From the NCBI RefSeq assembly GCF_023701485.1, contig NZ_JAMQBK010000021.1, positions 62,001-126,000 on the forward strand: 64,000 nucleotides of DNA. The letters are read 5' to 3'. Below, piece after piece: positions 44,746-53,925 of the stretch. The position numbers and the translations under genes were made by a program. The stretch is from Aporhodopirellula aestuarii. GTDB lineage: Bacteria > Planctomycetota > Planctomycetia > Pirellulales > Pirellulaceae. The stretch's first letter is position 1, and every line of letters starts with the position of its first letter. Below the pieces are notes generated by a model, which was not told the origin of the DNA, made no database searches, and saw only the letters and a list, made by a program, of their open reading frames with translations.

Positions 44746-45930
44746 TCAGCTCTCGGGCTGCAGCTCAATCCGCTGGCGAAGTCCTTGGTCGCCCCGCGCC
44801 GAGTTTCCACGCTCCGGATTCCCATGACTCTGATGCGTGGCACCCTTTGAGTCTGCTGGCGACGATCGTTCACCGCAGAGATGATCGGCAATCTTCGCGG
44901 GATGATCGTGGCAATTCTCGAGGAAGATTTGGTACTTGCTGCTCTGCGTACCTCCCACCGCCGTCCCCGCGACATAAATGCCTTCGCGGGGCGTTTGCAT
45001 CGTCTCCGGATCGTACAGCGGGGCGCCCGATGGCAATTCCGAAACGATTTCGAGTTGTCGGAACAGCGACGAATCCTGCTGATACCCGATCAACGCGAGC
45101 ACGTCATCGAACGGAAGCGAATGGGTTTGAGGTTTCTGGTCAGGGCCGCCCGTTTCGAGAGTCACGGTTTGTTCGGTGATCTCCGTCACTCGTGATTGAA
45201 AGAACGATTGCACCGATCCGCTGCGAATCAGCCCCTCGATCTCTGGACGCAGCCAGTATTTGATCCCGTCCTCGGGCAGCTGCTCGCGGTGATAGCACAA
45301 CGAGACCTTCGCTCCTCCGCGGTGTAGCCGGATGGCGGCTTCGACGGCGCTGTTGCGTCCACCAATGATCAGAACGCGACGGCCATGGTATCGATGCACC
45401 TCGCGGAGATAACCGTCCACATGCGGCAGGTCTTCGCCAGGGACGCCGAGACGGTTGGGGAAGTCGGTGCCGCCGATCGCAAGCACGACGGCGTTAGCGT
45501 CGAGAAAGTAGTCGGGTGTTTGTTTGGCAGCGTTTTGGCCGCGGCTGCGAGAGAATCCCAATCGCCAACGCCGCAGCGATTCCGATGCAGCAGCGTGACC
45601 ATTTTGGTTGGACTCGATCGGGGTGATCGATACGACGCGGTGGAATGTCGAGATCGGGACTTGGAATTGGTCCACCACGGTGCGCAGATAGTTTAGGTAT
45701 TCTTCGCGACTCGCTTTGGCTTGATCGATCGTGTGCAGCGGCACGCCCGCGATCGCGATTCGATCGTTGCTGCTGAACCAGCGTGTCTGAGGGGCCCACC
45801 ACGAAATCGTGTGTCCCACCGGACCGGCGTCGAAGACACGGGTTTCGATACCGCGATGTTGAAATTCGATCGCCGTCTCGATACCGATTGGACCGGCACC
45901 GATGACAACCGTTTCGACAAACTCGTTCAC
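44746..45930 (-). CDS. YpdA-like FAD/NAD(P)-dependent disulfide reductase
   Basis: This is a 394-residue flavoprotein of the YpdA family, related to thioredoxin reductase and proposed to reduce bacillithiol disulfide. FAD binding is by VIGAGPIGIETAIEFQHRG near the N-terminus. The NAD(P)-binding motif is VLIIGGRNSAVEAAIRLHRG (about residues 170-190), preceded by the hinge segment LAIGGTDFPNRLGVPGEDLP. The C-terminal FAD motif is REGIYVAGTAVGGTQSSKYQ. The CxxC of classical thioredoxin reductases is absent, as expected for YpdA. Planctomycetes are not known for bacillithiol as a rule, so the partner thiol here is uncertain. The C-terminal 30 residues are a polar extension. Confidence 0.82.
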   Translation of the reverse strand: MNEFVETVVIGAGPIGIETAIEFQHRGIETRVFDAGPVGHTISWWAPQTRWFSSNDRIAIAGVPLHTIDQAKASREEYLNYLRTVVDQFQVPISTFHRVVSITPIESNQNGHAAASESLRRWRLGFSRSRGQNAAKQTPDYFLDANAVVLAIGGTDFPNRLGVPGEDLPHVDGYLREVHRYHGRRVLIIGGRNSAVEAAIRLHRGGAKVSLCYHREQLPEDGIKYWLRPEIEGLIRSGSVQSFFQSRVTEITEQTVTLETGGPDQKPQTHSLPFDDVLALIGYQQDSSLFRQLEIVSELPSGAPLYDPETMQTPREGIYVAGTAVGGTQSSKYQIFLENCHDHPAKIADHLCGERSSPADSKGATHQSHGNPERGNSARGDQGLRQRIELQPES

Positions 45931-45988
45931 TGAGAGTGTTTCTGCAAATGGCGTAGGTTTTGATGGTAGCTACGTTCGCCAGAACGTG

Positions 45989-46012
45989 AGCCACCGTCAA
46001 GCGACGGTGGCT
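45989..46012. repeat. Intergenic hairpin
   Basis: AGCCACCGTC and GACGGTGGCT form a perfect ten-base stem with the loop AAGC. A neighbouring CGTTCGCCAGAACG forms a second small hairpin. No T run follows, so it is probably a dispersed extragenic repeat rather than a terminator. Confidence 0.6.
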
Positions 46013-46032
46013 GAGGCGAATAGGGAAACGCT

Positions 46033-46401
46033 CTAGTAGCCGATGTAGCCAACAGGAGCGACGCCGAAGTTGACGCTCACGCCATAGCCACGGTATCCGG
46101 AGCTGTAGCTGCCGTATCCGGCGCTGTAGCTTGGGTAGCTGCGATATCGTGCGGCGTAAGGGGAAACGACAACGGGCGCGACAGGGGCCACGACCACCGG
46201 GCGATAGGCACGGCGGACGGGTGCGACGAAGCGGGGAGCGACGTAGGAGGGGCGGTAAACCGCGACCGGTACGACGGCGGGGCGATACGCGTATCCGTAT
46301 CGATATCCCCAGGCCGCGTCAGCGGAAGAGGACGCGAAGGCGGCGGCGGTAAACGCGACGGCACCGGCCAGCAACAACGAACGCCATTTGAGACCAAGCA
46401 T
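46033..46401 (-). CDS. Small Tyr/Pro/Val-rich exported protein
   Basis: This is a 122-residue protein. The signal peptide is LKWRSLLLAGAVAFTAAAFA, ending SSADAAWG. The mature part is rich in Tyr, Arg, Ser, Val and Pro, with repeated RPAVVPVAVYRPSY and APVRRAYRPVVVAPVAPVVV segments and a Gly/Tyr/Ser C-terminus (GYGSYSSGYRGYG). Composition suggests an extracellular, possibly crosslinked or amyloid-like structural protein. The ATG at 46401 begins the signal peptide. No family was recognised. Confidence 0.65.
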   Translation of the reverse strand: MLGLKWRSLLLAGAVAFTAAAFASSSADAAWGYRYGYAYRPAVVPVAVYRPSYVAPRFVAPVRRAYRPVVVAPVAPVVVSPYAARYRSYPSYSAGYGSYSSGYRGYGVSVNFGVAPVGYIGY

Positions 46402-46597
46402 GGGTTTTCTCCCCCAGAAGGGAATTGTGTAAACGAATTGAGACTGCACGGCAATTGTAACAGCCGGCAAACCAGATCAACCGTCTAATGCCGGTTTTGT
46501 GGCATCAGCGGACAGAATGGCCCCATCGTTTTACAAAAAAATCCCAAATCGTTTGAAATCAAGCTGATTTCGGGCGTTGCGTCGTTCTGACGCGGTT

Positions 46598-47128
46598 TTA
46601 TTTCGGAGCGATCATGCAGATCATGCGGCGACCATGCTGCTGTGGCTTGGTTTCGACTTTGCCGTGTTCGCTGAGGATCTCGATGACCTGTTCCATGACC
46701 TTGCGACCCTCTTCGATGTGGGCCATTTCGCGGCCACGGAAGAGAACGCTGACCTGGACTTTGTCTTTGTGCTCGAGGAATTTCTCTGCTTGGCGAACCT
46801 TGGTGCGAATGTCTTCGTCACCCGTTTTGGGACGCAGTCGAATTTCTTTCGTCTTGGTGTGAGACGAACCGCTGTTCTTCTTTTTGTTCTTATCGTATTT
46901 GAACTTGCCGTAATCCATGATTCGGCAGACCGGTGGCCGTTCTCCGGGAGCGACCTCAACCAGATCGAGTCCCGCGTCGCGGGCCCTTTCGAGGGCTTGT
47001 TCGGTCGGAATGATCCCGAGCTGCTCGCCCGTTTCACTCACTACTCGAATAGGAGAAATGCGAATTTGTTGGTTGATTCGCGTCGCATCGCGAGTTTCCG
47101 GTTGGGCGTTTCGTCGTGCCAATGCCAC
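46598..47128 (-). CDS. infC: Translation initiation factor IF-3
   Basis: This protein binds the 30S subunit and checks start-codon selection. The N-terminal domain has [20 protein letters not shown] and [20 protein letters not shown]; the linker is Lys-rich ([11 protein letters not shown]); the C-terminal domain has [14 protein letters not shown] and [23 protein letters not shown] at 47128 gives 176 residues, a normal length, and has GGAG 12 bases upstream. An upstream GTG (47164) and an ATT (47137) are also in frame; IF-3 genes in other bacteria use AUU for autoregulation, so that codon deserves notice. The rpmI and rplT genes that often follow infC are absent; an unrelated gene lies downstream. 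Confidence 0.92.
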   Translation of the reverse strand: MALARRNAQPETRDATRINQQIRISPIRVVSETGEQLGIIPTEQALERARDAGLDLVEVAPGERPPVCRIMDYGKFKYDKNKKKNSGSSHTKTKEIRLRPKTGDEDIRTKVRQAEKFLEHKDKVQVSVLFRGREMAHIEEGRKVMEQVIEILSEHGKVETKPQQHGRRMICMIAPK

Positions 47129-47164
47129 TAAAGCAATCTTCTCCGGCCGGGGGCGTTCCGGCAC

Positions 47165-47551
47165 AAAAGGTAAGAAATGAAAGAAGGTACCCCGACAATG
47201 GCGTCGGAATTCCCCTTTTCGAGGATAGTACGTAAACAGGTGTCACGCTGCGAGAGAGCGTCATCGGCGAGCCATTTTGGGGAAAACCCTGAAAGAGCAC
47301 CGCGAATCCGCTGCCTGAGGCCAACGTCAACCCCAATTTACCCAAAGTATCCGGTCGAGCGAGGGTGGACGTCAACAGCGATTCGACAGATTTTAACGGT
47401 TTTGTGAGTGTTTCGGGGCCTCTTGACGAGCCCGCACTTCCAACGCAAACTACGCACCCGTCAAACAAATGGCTTCGTTGGACCGGCCCCTCGCCGCCGT
47501 CCGAAGACCATGTTTACCCGACGATCAATCGGGTCCTACCCGCGAAAAATC
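47165..47551. other. Intergenic region between infC and tRNA-Val
   Basis: This 387-base gap must contain the infC promoter (minus) and the tRNA-Val promoter (plus). I see no gene or repeat in it. Confidence 0.4.
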
Positions 47552-47625
47552 GGGCGATTAGCTCAGTTGGTTAGAGCGCCACGTTGACATCGTGGAGGTC
47601 ACAGATTCGAGTTCTGTATCGCCCA
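47552..47625 (+). tRNA. tRNA-Val(GAC), probable integration site
   Basis: The 74 bases form a cloverleaf. Acceptor arms are GGGCGAT and ATCGCCC with discriminator A. The D arm is GCTCAGTTGGTTAGAGC. The anticodon stem CCACG/CGTGG encloses TTGACAT, anticodon GAC. The T arm is CACAGATTCGAGTTCTGT. An integrase gene begins 145 bases downstream in the same direction, so the 3' part of this tRNA is the likely attachment core. Confidence 0.93.
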
Positions 47626-47715
47626 TTTTCAGTTATACTGAAATCTCACCTGTTTTACCGGTCGAAACGCTCCTGAGCGTTACCGCCATCGTGGCGTGCG
47701 ACCCGTCAAAATTCC

Positions 47716-47744
47716 GAGTTTCTGATATTTGATATCAGAAACTC
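47716..47744. promoter_or_regulatory. 13-base inverted repeat before the integrase gene
   Basis: GAGTTTCTGATAT (47716-47728) and ATATCAGAAACTC (47732-47744) are a perfect inverted repeat with a three-base centre, ending 25 bases before the integrase ATG. It may be an operator for integrase control or an arm-type recombination site. Confidence 0.6.
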
Positions 47745-47769
47745 CCAATTTGATGGAGTTCGCAACGAA

Positions 47770-49011
47770 ATGTCACGTCCAAAGAAGGTTGCCCCGGATT
47801 ATCGCTACCACGTGAGTGGCCAAGCGGTCGTCACTTTCAACGGCACCAATTTCTATCTCGGTCCGCACAATTCGCCGGAATCAAAGGCGAAGTATCGCCG
47901 CCTCGTCGCGGAGTATGTCGCGTCGGATTTCCAAACGCCCGATGCGGGCCCCCGCCAGGCCGAAGTGCCGATCTTGGTTGCCGATGTCACCGCGGAAGCC
48001 CGTGATTGGATCAATTCCAAATACGCCAACTGCCAATCGCATCGAGCCCGGTTTCTAAACCTTTGCAATACATTGGATGATGAATACGGGGACACAACCG
48101 CTAACGAATTCGGTCCGCGAAAACTCTCAGAAATTCGAGACTTGTTTGTCGCGTCTGGGAACAGTCGGCGGTACGTCAACTCGCAAATCCGCAGCATCGT
48201 ACGAATCTTCCGCTACGCGCTCAGCCGCGAGCTGATTGACGCCAATGTGATTGTGCGTCTGGATTCGCTGGAGTCGCTTCGCTACGGACAAACTTCTGCA
48301 AAAGAACCAAAACCGGTCACACCCGTCAATCTTGCTGACGTTCGTGCGACAGCAGAACACCTTTCGCCGGTCCTCAAAGTAATGATTCGCGTGCAGGTCG
48401 CTACCGGCATGCGTCCTGGTGAAATGTGCCGCATCCGACCTGCGGATATAGAGGTTCGCCCCGGCGATGTGTGGGTCTACTGTCCGGCGAATCACAAGAC
48501 TGCTCGGCTGGGCAAAAAGAAAGCGGTGCCGATCGTGGGCGACGCAAGGGAAGCCCTCGAACCTTTCATGAACCGTGATCCGGACAAGTACTGTTTTTCA
48601 CCCAAAGAGTCCACTGCGTGGTACCGCCAACAACGAACGCTTAAACGCAAGACACCTGCGAACTGCGGAGACCGAGTCGGGCACAAACGTGGGAAGACAC
48701 TCAAGGGGGCTTCTGCCAAGCGAACTCCGGGCGACTTTTACGACAAAGACAGCTACCGCCACGCGATCCAGCGGGCCGCAGAGAAGGCAGGTGTCCCGCA
48801 TTGGTTTCCGTATCAATTGCGGCACACGGCAGGTACGGCAGTCCGCGAAGCCCTTGGTGTGGAGGCAGCTCAGGCGTTACTCGGACACTCACGCGCTGCC
48901 ATGACCGAGCACTACGCAAAAGTCTCGGAGTCGAAGGCGATTGAAGCCGCCAAATCGATCTCTGGCCTCGGCTTGTGCGAATCTACGACCTCCAAGCGAT
49001 CAGCAGGGTAG
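47770..49011 (+). CDS. Tyrosine recombinase (integrase)
   Basis: This is a 413-residue site-specific recombinase. The N-terminal SAM-like DNA-binding domain spans about residues 70-160. Catalytic residues are visible: Arg215 (ATGMRPGEMCRI), a Lys region (NHKTARLGKKK), Arg351 in FPYQLRHTAGTAV, His373 (LLGHSRAAM) and the nucleophile Tyr382 (TEHYAKVSE). The box II His is replaced by Tyr348, a change I associate with integrases of planctomycete elements. It lies next to tRNA-Val, which is the probable target. Length and layout are complete, so it may be active. Confidence 0.93.
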   Translation: MSRPKKVAPDYRYHVSGQAVVTFNGTNFYLGPHNSPESKAKYRRLVAEYVASDFQTPDAGPRQAEVPILVADVTAEARDWINSKYANCQSHRARFLNLCNTLDDEYGDTTANEFGPRKLSEIRDLFVASGNSRRYVNSQIRSIVRIFRYALSRELIDANVIVRLDSLESLRYGQTSAKEPKPVTPVNLADVRATAEHLSPVLKVMIRVQVATGMRPGEMCRIRPADIEVRPGDVWVYCPANHKTARLGKKKAVPIVGDAREALEPFMNRDPDKYCFSPKESTAWYRQQRTLKRKTPANCGDRVGHKRGKTLKGASAKRTPGDFYDKDSYRHAIQRAAEKAGVPHWFPYQLRHTAGTAVREALGVEAAQALLGHSRAAMTEHYAKVSESKAIEAAKSISGLGLCESTTSKRSAG

Positions 49012-49040
49012 TTGCCTGCTGTTACCGGACTGATGTGTCG

Positions 49041-49071
49041 CGACCAGCTGTCGCTATAGGGTAGCTGGTCG
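49041..49071 (+). terminator. Hairpin after the integrase gene
   Basis: CGACCAGCT and AGCTGGTCG form a nine-base stem with a 13-base loop, 29 bases after the stop. There is no T run, so its role as a terminator is uncertain. Confidence 0.4.
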
Positions 49072-49294
49072 TCGGGACGCGTTTCACAGACTGGAAAACC
49101 CTCGTGTTTCCGGTCAGTGGTCGAGTATCGGTTGCTCCACTTTCACGGAAGCTGTTGTGCAGATTTCGTGAGAGATTCACATGTCACAACAAAGTCTGCG
49201 AAAATTCCCAGAAAGCGGCAAACACGTTTTGGAGTAATGAGGATTTTTTGTTCTGTTGCGAAGCGAACATCTCACTCTTATCGAGGAAATCTAA

Positions 49295-49546
49295 ATGGAT
49301 CGCTCGAACAAAAACGATCACGTAAAACTAGAGCCGAGCAACCCGATGCATCTGCTCACCGAAGATTTACTTGGGATGACCCAAGTACCGCCAGTTTTGC
49401 AGGAACGGGTAAATGTCTCGACGGTTTGGCGATGGGCAAATCGCGGAATCAAGGGAATCAAGCTGGAGACGATCAAGCTCGGAGGTAAAACGCTCACAAG
49501 CCAACAGGCCCTAACTCGTTTCATCGAAAAGACTTCGTCGAAATAG
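49295..49546 (+). CDS. DUF1580 protein, excisionase-like
   Basis: This is an 83-residue protein matching the DUF1580 family, a short family typical of Rhodopirellula-type genomes. The C-terminal two thirds form a MerR/excisionase-like helix-turn-helix with a wing: VSTVWRWANRGIKGIKLETI followed by GGKTLTSQQALTRFIE. A directional factor beside the integrase is the natural role, so it may serve as the element's excisionase (inference). No purine-rich ribosome binding site stands out at the start. Confidence 0.8.
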   Translation: MDRSNKNDHVKLEPSNPMHLLTEDLLGMTQVPPVLQERVNVSTVWRWANRGIKGIKLETIKLGGKTLTSQQALTRFIEKTSSK

Positions 49547-50962
49547 TGGTGGCGTGGTAGCAATAAACGTTCGTTCGCCGCGTGTTTGGTATTTTCGTGG
49601 GTGAGTTTGATACGCTGAGTTCGACCGTAACTCTTCTGTGTACGATTTCGTCGATGGCTTTGGCCGTCGTCATCGTAGACTTGAGGATACGACTTCACGT
49701 CAAGAACTTCGGCTAGTCGGTGATGCGGGATTAACCATTTTCAATGCCACTGCTGCCGACATGCTTTTTATGCGAGAAGCCTCCCCCTACGACGCGATGA
49801 TAGGTCAGCGAACTGTAAGTGCTTGTCTGGTTCGCTGACCCAGGAATAGATGCGAATATTTGCGGTCAGAACTGCAGGGAAGTGTGGCGATCAATCGAAC
49901 ATAGGTTGTCGAAAGATGTCTCGCCGTCCCGGGGGATCCGGGCGACGCAGTGTATCGAAGAGTTCCCTTGGCCGAGTTCACCTCCAATTTAGCGAGCTTG
50001 AGCTGCCCCAAACGTTCACAATCGTAACAACGACCGGCTCTCACCCAGACACGCGATCTTTGAAATGAATCCGTTGTTGCCAGCATCAGACATGTAGCGA
50101 GCAAGCAATCCGCGGACATCCCTCAGGTCGATGCTGAATGCGATCGCGAGGTGACGCTCAAAATCGGCTGGATTCCTCGTGCAAGCAAATCAAACCCATC
50201 TGCTATTCGATCTTTTCCACCGAAAAGACAAGTGGACTCTCCGATGAGAAGCCGATCGCACCCCTGTGATCAGCATCGAGACCGTCATGAATCCGAAAAA
50301 CGAGGATCGATCCTCGCGCAACTCCGTTACGGACTCGTAAATGGATTGCGTCCAGTTCGTGAATGTCTCCATTTGGCACAAAGATGCAGCAGGCTGTGCT
50401 GATATCGTTGTACTTGCGAAACGTGGATTCGATAATCCTTCAATGTAGTGACCAGGGCTAAGAATATAGACAACACGTTACCCGAACCGATGCCCGCAGC
50501 ACGGAGGACTCGCATCGCGGAAGCGATACAAACGCAAGATGAAGATGACATCTCTTTAAGTCCTCTTGGTGCCCACCTCGGCAAGTGACTCCCTCAATTC
50601 GTGGCTACCGCCGTCGTTCGAATTGCGTCGTTCCAAATCGCTTGCCACGGCATCCGCTCACCTAGCAGGCTGCTTGCTCGGATCCCGTCTTCGCATCAAA
50701 AACTTCTATTTGGCGAACGTCGTGACTGTGTCACGCTTTCCGAGAGTTCACGCCCACGATCACTAGGCATTGTTGCGAAGCGAACGAAGTAGGCAACCTC
50801 CCCTGCCCCAATTGCCCTGTTCCAGGACATCGATCTGGGAACGGCATCATACGGCATGGTTAAGGCTTCTCGACAGTGCCCGGGGCCAACACTGGCCCTT
50901 CACGTCCGATCGTGGGACGAGCTATTTGGCGAATCAGTAACGATCCTGTCCTGGAGACCCTA
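49547..50962. other. Non-coding gap of the element
   Basis: This 1.4-kb stretch has only short open frames, none with a credible start or motif; the longest on the plus strand is 66 codons at 49638. It contains the first 16-base palindrome (50301-50316). The 14-base AGCAAGCAATCCGC near 50099 recurs near 53541. It may be eroded coding sequence. Confidence 0.4.
50301..50316. repeat. Palindrome CGAGGATCGATCCTCG, copy 1
   Basis: A perfect 16-base palindrome preceded by AAAAA and followed by CGCAACTC. It lies in the gap upstream of the first ParB-like gene. Confidence 0.85.
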
Positions 50963-51843
50963 ATGTCCGACGCTGTCAACAACAACGCTCCCAAATCCAC
51001 CATCCCATCCCTTGACGCGTGCCTCGCGGAGTTGAAGGCTCTAATCACGGGCGCCCACGAAGCATGTTTGTCGGTTCCCGAAATGGGGGCCGAGGATTTC
51101 GGCAACCTAATCGAGTCGATTAAGGAGTACGGTCTACTGATCCCGATACTCGTCGATCGCGAGCGAAGGTTGCTTGACGGTCGGCGTCGCATCCTTGCCT
51201 GTCACGCTGCTGGCGTTCGTCTCGAAGAGGCGATGATTGACGAGACCGATGAAACTCCCGAAGCCATCGCTGAGACCAACTTTGCTCGGCGGCATCTGAC
51301 CCAAGACCAGCGAGCCATGAACGCCACCGAGCTACTTCCGTCATTTCGAGATGCCGCCAAAAAGCGGAAGATGGCAGGTGGAGAAAAAGGGGCGTAGATC
51401 CAAATACGAACCCCACAGCGAAGGCATCGACATCCGACACTCCAGAGAAACAGTCACGCCGCCCCCGTGCGATTGAAGAAGCAGCCAAGCATGCCGATGT
51501 TCCACGCCGATTACTCGAGAACGCAGACAAACTCAAAAAGGCGAGTCCTCCAATCGCGGAGTTGGTCATAGGGGCGGACGTATCACTCGAAGAGGGGCTC
51601 ACCTACCTCGGTGGTCCAGTCGATTGCGAGCATTGGCTGCGACACCTGAGTTTCCTGGGGCAAGAGCATGACCTGAACACGCCGGAAGGACGAGAGCGTG
51701 AGGCTCTTGAGTTGCAGGTGCTGAGTCGGCGGCTACACAGTAACGGGACCGCGATGTCTCCGGAGAAGCTGCTCAGGTGCCTGCCGGATATGCGGGTATA
51801 TCCAGTTCACCTCCTGTTTCAGAGCTTCTATCGCAGCAGCTAG
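50963..51843 (+). pseudogene. Frameshifted ParB-like gene fused to the end of an HTH-protein gene
   Basis: From the ATG at 50963 (GGAG seven bases upstream) the frame encodes a ParB-like N-terminal domain (NLIESIKEYGLLIPILVD, then LLDGRRRILACHAAG) that resembles the intact protein at 59182. It stops at 51397 after GGEKGA, at an A5G4 run. The next frame continues the homology (PRAIEEAAKHADVPRRLLEN matches PRALEKVAKEEKVPRADLAL). It then runs directly into GGPVDCEHWLRHLSFLGQEH, homologous to the C-terminal part of the protein at 60284. So a frameshift and an in-frame deletion have joined two genes. It is probably non-functional, although a programmed shift at the A5G4 run cannot be excluded. Confidence 0.75.
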
Positions 51844-51976
51844 GGCAAACTCTCGGTTCGCCTGTAGGGCCCCGGTAGGCTCGCGAGCAAGCCGCCACGG
51901 ACTGTCCATCCGTGCCCGAATCACTGGCTTCGTTCGCGACTTCTCGCAATTCGTCAAAATGTTGCACAATGCCAAC

Positions 51977-52765
51977 ATGATTATCGAGCAGCGACTACAT
52001 CAATATTTTGTCTATCGGGCTGAGCGGGTTGGCAAATCGATTCGCAAGACCTACGTCGGGCCAATGTCCGATCCGTTGATCGAGATGCTTTTCCGGAAGG
52101 AACGCCTCGATAACGCCAGCGAGGCGGCAACACAACTTCGCCTCGATAAAGAGATCATCGCGTCAGAGAAGATTGACGATACGATCACTCACCTTCTTGA
52201 TCACGCCTCCAACTGGCGTGTTATTGCCGCTCTCCTGGCCCGAACCACAAATCACGAAACCGATCAAGAGAAGCTTGTGCGAAAAGCGAGACTACCCGGA
52301 ATCAGGGAATTTCGGCAGACCTGCCGTCTCTCCGATAAAGGCGATGTTGAAGCGATGGAGCAGTTGGAGGCGTGGAGGAATACCTGCCCCGAGCAACTGA
52401 AAGCCGTGACCAACCTCGTCGAGCTCGGTCTCGCACAATTACTCGACGCTCTGGGCGACACCGATCCTGCGGTTCGCGTGTTAGTGAAAAATCAGTATGA
52501 GGAGAACGCGTCCAATCTACGGACGAGCCTCGTTGGACTCGAAGATCACCCAATCGCAGAGCTTTCAGCCGATCTGGTCGCCCTCGCCCATCTCAACGCA
52601 ATGCGCTGCGGACTGGCCGCGAACCGGGTAATCGAGCTAACCCAGACGGATAAGTATTGGCAAAAGGCATTTGACAGAGCGTCGAAGTGTTTCGACAATG
52701 CAAAGAGCCGATTTCGAGAACTCGAACGTGACTTGGTAAAAGCCAAGGCGGATACTTCCTCATAG
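51977..52765 (+). CDS. YVG protein, first copy (unknown function)
   Basis: This is a 262-residue protein, paralogous to the one at 61183. Shared features are the N-terminal YFVYRAERVGKSIRKTYVG followed by SDPLIEMLFRKERL, a central FRQTCRLSDKGDVEAMEQLEAW, and the C-terminal helix LAHLNAMRCGLAANRVIELT followed by YWQKAFDRASKCFD. It is predominantly helical and charged, with no catalytic motif. Proteins with this basic 'YYxRxxRxxGKxxKxYVG' opening recur in planctomycete elements. The ATG at 51977 aligns with the start of the paralog. It follows the decayed ParB-like/HTH gene but is itself intact. Confidence 0.7.
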   Translation: MIIEQRLHQYFVYRAERVGKSIRKTYVGPMSDPLIEMLFRKERLDNASEAATQLRLDKEIIASEKIDDTITHLLDHASNWRVIAALLARTTNHETDQEKLVRKARLPGIREFRQTCRLSDKGDVEAMEQLEAWRNTCPEQLKAVTNLVELGLAQLLDALGDTDPAVRVLVKNQYEENASNLRTSLVGLEDHPIAELSADLVALAHLNAMRCGLAANRVIELTQTDKYWQKAFDRASKCFDNAKSRFRELERDLVKAKADTSS

Positions 52766-52941
52766 TCAATCCATATGGCTAGCGTTGCCTCACGCCACGT
52801 CGAACTGACGACCCTGACTGTCATGGTCTTAGCTGCCCCAGGAGTCGTATCCGTGTTAGGTTGGTCAGTGTCAGCAACAGGTACGCGACACACGTTTGCA
52901 CAGTCCGACGCCCCGTAGACGCAAGGGGCCAGATTAGGCAC

Positions 52942-52963
52942 TTGGTCACCATTTTGGTGACAA
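52942..52963. repeat. TTGGTCACC inverted repeat, copy 1
   Basis: GTCACC (52945-52950) and GGTGAC (52956-52961) flank ATTTT. The left side extends as TTG and the right as AAGCAAGC, matching copy 2 apart from small changes. Confidence 0.65.
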
Positions 52964-53039
52964 GCAAGCGGTCGAGATTGCCTGCTGGGGAAGCACCTTC
53001 GAGTTTCCAGCGGCACTCCACGACGTAAGAGAATGCAAA

Positions 53040-53055
53040 CGAGGATCGATCCTCG
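53040..53055. repeat. Palindrome CGAGGATCGATCCTCG, copy 2
   Basis: A perfect 16-base palindrome, preceded by GCAAA and followed by CGCGACTC, nearly the same right flank as copy 1. Confidence 0.85.
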
Positions 53056-53518
53056 CGCGACTCAGGGTTGATTTTGCGTCGAAGAAGACTCTTGTCTGGT
53101 GACATCAGCGAAACCGAATTCAATCGTCGCCGCTGTGTAGACCCGCCAGAAGCTGCACACGCAACCTAGCCACGCCCAATGTCGTCGGCAAAGCCGAAGA
53201 CCACAATGCCCTGTTAGCAACACGCCGTGACCATCGTTTAGGTCTCGGGTTAACCGTTAAGATTAGTGTCTCTGTCACCCGCAGGAGTCACTCATCCGCA
53301 CGCCCTCTGCACCAAAACGCGAGAGACAAATGTCGAGATACTTGAATGTTGCAACCGCAATGACGTTCAATAATGCTGAGTGTACCTCTCGCGATACCAA
53401 TCTCACCAACAGTGAGGGTGGGGAATAGGTACTCTCGTCTCCTTTTGATGCAGTCTGGGCTCTATTCGATGCTCTTTCGTTTCGGCAATCGAAGGGTCAT
53501 GACGCTGGCTGACCAAAC

Positions 53519-53541
53519 TTGGTCACCAAAGTGGTGACCAA
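53519..53541. repeat. TTGGTCACC inverted repeat, copy 2
   Basis: TTGGTCACC (53519-53527) and GGTGACCAA (53533-53541) form a perfect inverted repeat around AAAGT. A further GACCAA half-site lies at 53511-53516, and the right flank GCAAGC is shared with copy 1. Confidence 0.75.
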
Positions 53542-53925
53542 GCAAGCAATCCGCCATACTAGTATGTTGAGGCCTCTTGGGATAGCGGATTCGACGACCT
53601 CACTATTGGTAAGATGCATGCACGGCAGCGAGGTGACTCGTCCGGTTCTCGCATTGGTAATCACACTTTCGTTTTTCTGAACTTCACATCGACATCAGAT
53701 CCAAGTTCAAGGCTTCGATCAGGACGGAAAATTCTGGAACCTCTGGTCTGTTTTTCCGAACATCGAGGACTCTTGGGAAAGTGAAAAGAAAATGCGCACA
53801 GGTCTTTTGGTCGAAAGTGCCGTGATTTGCGGGGCGAAGTGGCTGTTTGGAGGGGGGGAAACGCGTCCTAACCACTGACGGGTATAAGGTACGTGGAAAC
53901 GTTTTGTGAACTCGATTCAGAACGG

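Noticed and set aside
47626-47643. Rho-independent terminator of tRNA-Val
   Set aside because: TTTCAGT/ACTGAAA forms a short weak stem with no T run after it, so not reported as a terminator.
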